Assembly (NCBI GenBank): GCA_041738295.1
Contig: JBGSQC010000370.1
Location: 1 to 15,682 of the forward strand
Length of the DNA stretch: 15,682 nt
DNA from: Zhengella sp041738295
Lineage (GTDB): Bacteria > Pseudomonadota > Alphaproteobacteria > Rhizobiales > Rhizobiaceae
Direction of reading: 5' to 3'
Both the position numbers and the translations under genes were made by a program. Positions 14,618 through 15,682 of the stretch are shown in pieces. The notes beneath the pieces are model-generated. The model was not told where the DNA came from and did not search any database. It saw only the letters and a program-made list of their open reading frames with translations. Numbering within the stretch: the stretch's first letter is position 1; each line of letters opens with the position of its first letter.

Positions 14618-15460
14618 GTGACCTATGCGCGCCCCGAAACGCTTCGCGAAGCCGTCGATTGGCTGGCTGCCAACAAGGCTGTCATTGCTGCGGGATGCAC
14701 CGATCTTTTCGCCATGACGGCCAACCAGACGCTGCCCGGCCCGGTTCTCGACATCACCGCCATCCCGGAGCTTTCCGGCATCACCCGCACCAGCGAAGGC
14801 TGGCGGATCGGCGCTTCGACCAAGTGGAGCGCGTTTGCAAGGGCAGACCTGCCGCCGGCTTTTGAAGCGCTGAAACTGGCCGCGCGCGAAGTGGGCTCCA
14901 TCCAGATCCAGAATTCCGGCACCATTGGCGGCAATCTCTGCAATGCGTCGCCGGCTGCCGATGGCGTGCCGCCGCTGCTGGTGCTGGATGCGCAAGTCGA
15001 GATCACGGGAGTAACCGGGGCACGGCGGATGAAGCTTGCCGATTTCATCACCGGCCCGCGCCGCACGGCGCTGCAGCCCGGCGACTTGCTGACCGCCATT
15101 CTCATCCCGGAAGCTGCAACAAGTGGCCGTTCGCACTTCCTGAAGCTCGGCGCGCGCAAGTCGCTGGTCATCTCCATTGTCATGGTCGCTGCGCGGCTCG
15201 TGGTCGAGAACGGCGTTGTTCAATCGGCTGCGATTGCCGTCGGCTCGTGCAGTCCGGTCGCGACGCGCCTGCCTGCGCTGGAAGCCGCATTGGCCGGTGT
15301 TGAAGCAGCAAAGGCGGAAAGCATTGTCAGTGATGCGCTGCTGGCTGATGCCTTGTCGCCGATCAGCGATGTGCGCGCCGATGATGCCTATCGCCGCGAC
15401 GCCGCGCGCGAACTTGTTGCCCGGGTAATTTCGAGCCTTGCCCAAGGGGAGCGCGCCTGA
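14618..15460 (+). CDS. Molybdenum hydroxylase (xanthine dehydrogenase family) FAD-binding medium subunit
   Basis: A 280-residue protein of the FAD-binding subunit M family of xanthine/CO/nicotinate dehydrogenases. FAD-binding motifs are AAGCTDL (24-30) and TIGGNLCNASPAADG (102-116); the C-terminal domain (about 175-275) is the CO-dehydrogenase flavoprotein C-terminal type. It passes electrons from the iron-sulfur subunit to FAD and then NAD or oxygen. The start is GTG at 14618, supported by GGAGGG at 14601-14606 and by the TYARPETLREAVDWLA beginning usual for the family. It touches the next gene as TGATG, so the two are co-translated. The substrate cannot be set by this subunit; with a NicR-like regulator and nicotinamidase beside it, a pyridine or other N-heterocycle is a fair guess. 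Confidence 0.93.
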   Translation: MTYARPETLREAVDWLAANKAVIAAGCTDLFAMTANQTLPGPVLDITAIPELSGITRTSEGWRIGASTKWSAFARADLPPAFEALKLAAREVGSIQIQNSGTIGGNLCNASPAADGVPPLLVLDAQVEITGVTGARRMKLADFITGPRRTALQPGDLLTAILIPEAATSGRSHFLKLGARKSLVISIVMVAARLVVENGVVQSAAIAVGSCSPVATRLPALEAALAGVEAAKAESIVSDALLADALSPISDVRADDAYRRDAARELVARVISSLAQGERA

Positions 15461-15682
15461 TGGCAAGCCTCATCCTCAACGGTGTTCCCACACCCCTGCC
15501 CGGCGCGGCACCGGGAAGCCGGCTCATTCATGCGCTGCGCGAGACAGGCGGCCTGATGGGCACGAAATCCGGCTGTGACGCCGGGGATTGCGGGGCCTGC
15601 ACGGTGCTGATGGATGGCGCGCCGGTCTGCGCCTGCCTGACACCCTTGGCACAGGCCAATGGGCGCGTCGTCACCACGGTCG
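15460..15682 (+). CDS. Molybdenum hydroxylase [2Fe-2S] small subunit (cut by window edge)
   Basis: Only the first 74 residues lie in the window. They form the plant-ferredoxin-like N-terminal domain: SGCDAGDCGACTVLMDG carries C39, C44 and C47, and C59 completes the C-x4-C-x2-C-x11-C set for the first [2Fe-2S] cluster; C57 is an extra cysteine. Family members continue for about 80-100 more residues with a second cluster domain. The ATG overlaps the FAD-subunit stop by one base, and AAGGGGA at 15444-15450 is the ribosome-binding site. The large molybdopterin subunit is expected next, outside the window. Confidence 0.93.
   Translation, partial: MASLILNGVPTPLPGAAPGSRLIHALRETGGLMGTKSGCDAGDCGACTVLMDGAPVCACLTPLAQANGRVVTTV

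Noticed and set aside
14162..15466. 434-codon minus-strand open frame opposite the hydroxylase FAD subunit and running into the MarR gene
   Set aside because: No domain recognised; low-complexity Arg/Gly/Ala-rich composition typical of shadow frames. The plus-strand FAD motifs and the MarR frame explain the region.

Overview
The window is GC-rich chromosomal DNA from what looks like an alphaproteobacterium, most likely of the Hyphomicrobiales (rhizobia and relatives). This rests on protein flavour (GST, Liv-type transporter, HyuA/HyuB, MarR and xanthine-dehydrogenase-type subunits), tight ATGA-type gene overlaps and scattered TTG/GTG starts. It is an inference; no rRNA or other marker gene is present. 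No tRNA, rRNA, CRISPR array, insertion sequence or integrase was seen.

Layout, left to right. (1) 1-1018, minus: a PhzS-like FAD monooxygenase whose C-terminus is cut by the window edge. (2) 1240-2739, plus: a glutathione S-transferase followed with no gap by an exported M15-type peptidase. (3) 2744-6489, minus: the hyuA-hyuB pair of ATP-dependent hydantoinase/oxoprolinase subunits, overlapping by 4 bases. (4) 6651-8051, plus: a polytopic membrane protein of the family often labelled 'fenitrothion hydrolase', true function unknown. (5) 8180-13363, plus: a complete branched-chain-amino-acid-type ABC transporter (binding protein, two permeases, two ATPases), interrupted after the binding-protein gene by a hairpin and a parDE-type toxin-antitoxin pair. 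(6) 13364-14460, minus: a nicotinamidase-type amidohydrolase behind a MarR regulator that resembles NicR/BpsR of nicotinate catabolism. (7) 14618-15682, plus: FAD and [2Fe-2S] subunits of a molybdenum hydroxylase; the second is cut by the right edge, and the large Mo subunit would be expected beyond it.

Taken together this reads as a catabolic locus for a nitrogen-containing ring compound. The ABC system would import it, the molybdenum hydroxylase and flavin monooxygenase would hydroxylate it, HyuAB would open a lactam or imide ring using ATP, and the isochorismatase-fold amidase would release ammonia from an amide. The MarR protein sits divergently from the hydroxylase genes across a region with a good sigma-70-type promoter overlapped by an imperfect palindrome. 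The substrate cannot be read from the sequence; nicotinate/nicotinamide-like compounds or hydantoin-like compounds are the leading ideas.

The most unusual points are the toxin-antitoxin module embedded in the transporter operon, with the ribosome-binding site of the next permease lying inside the toxin's last codons, and the membrane protein whose predicted mature form begins with histidine.
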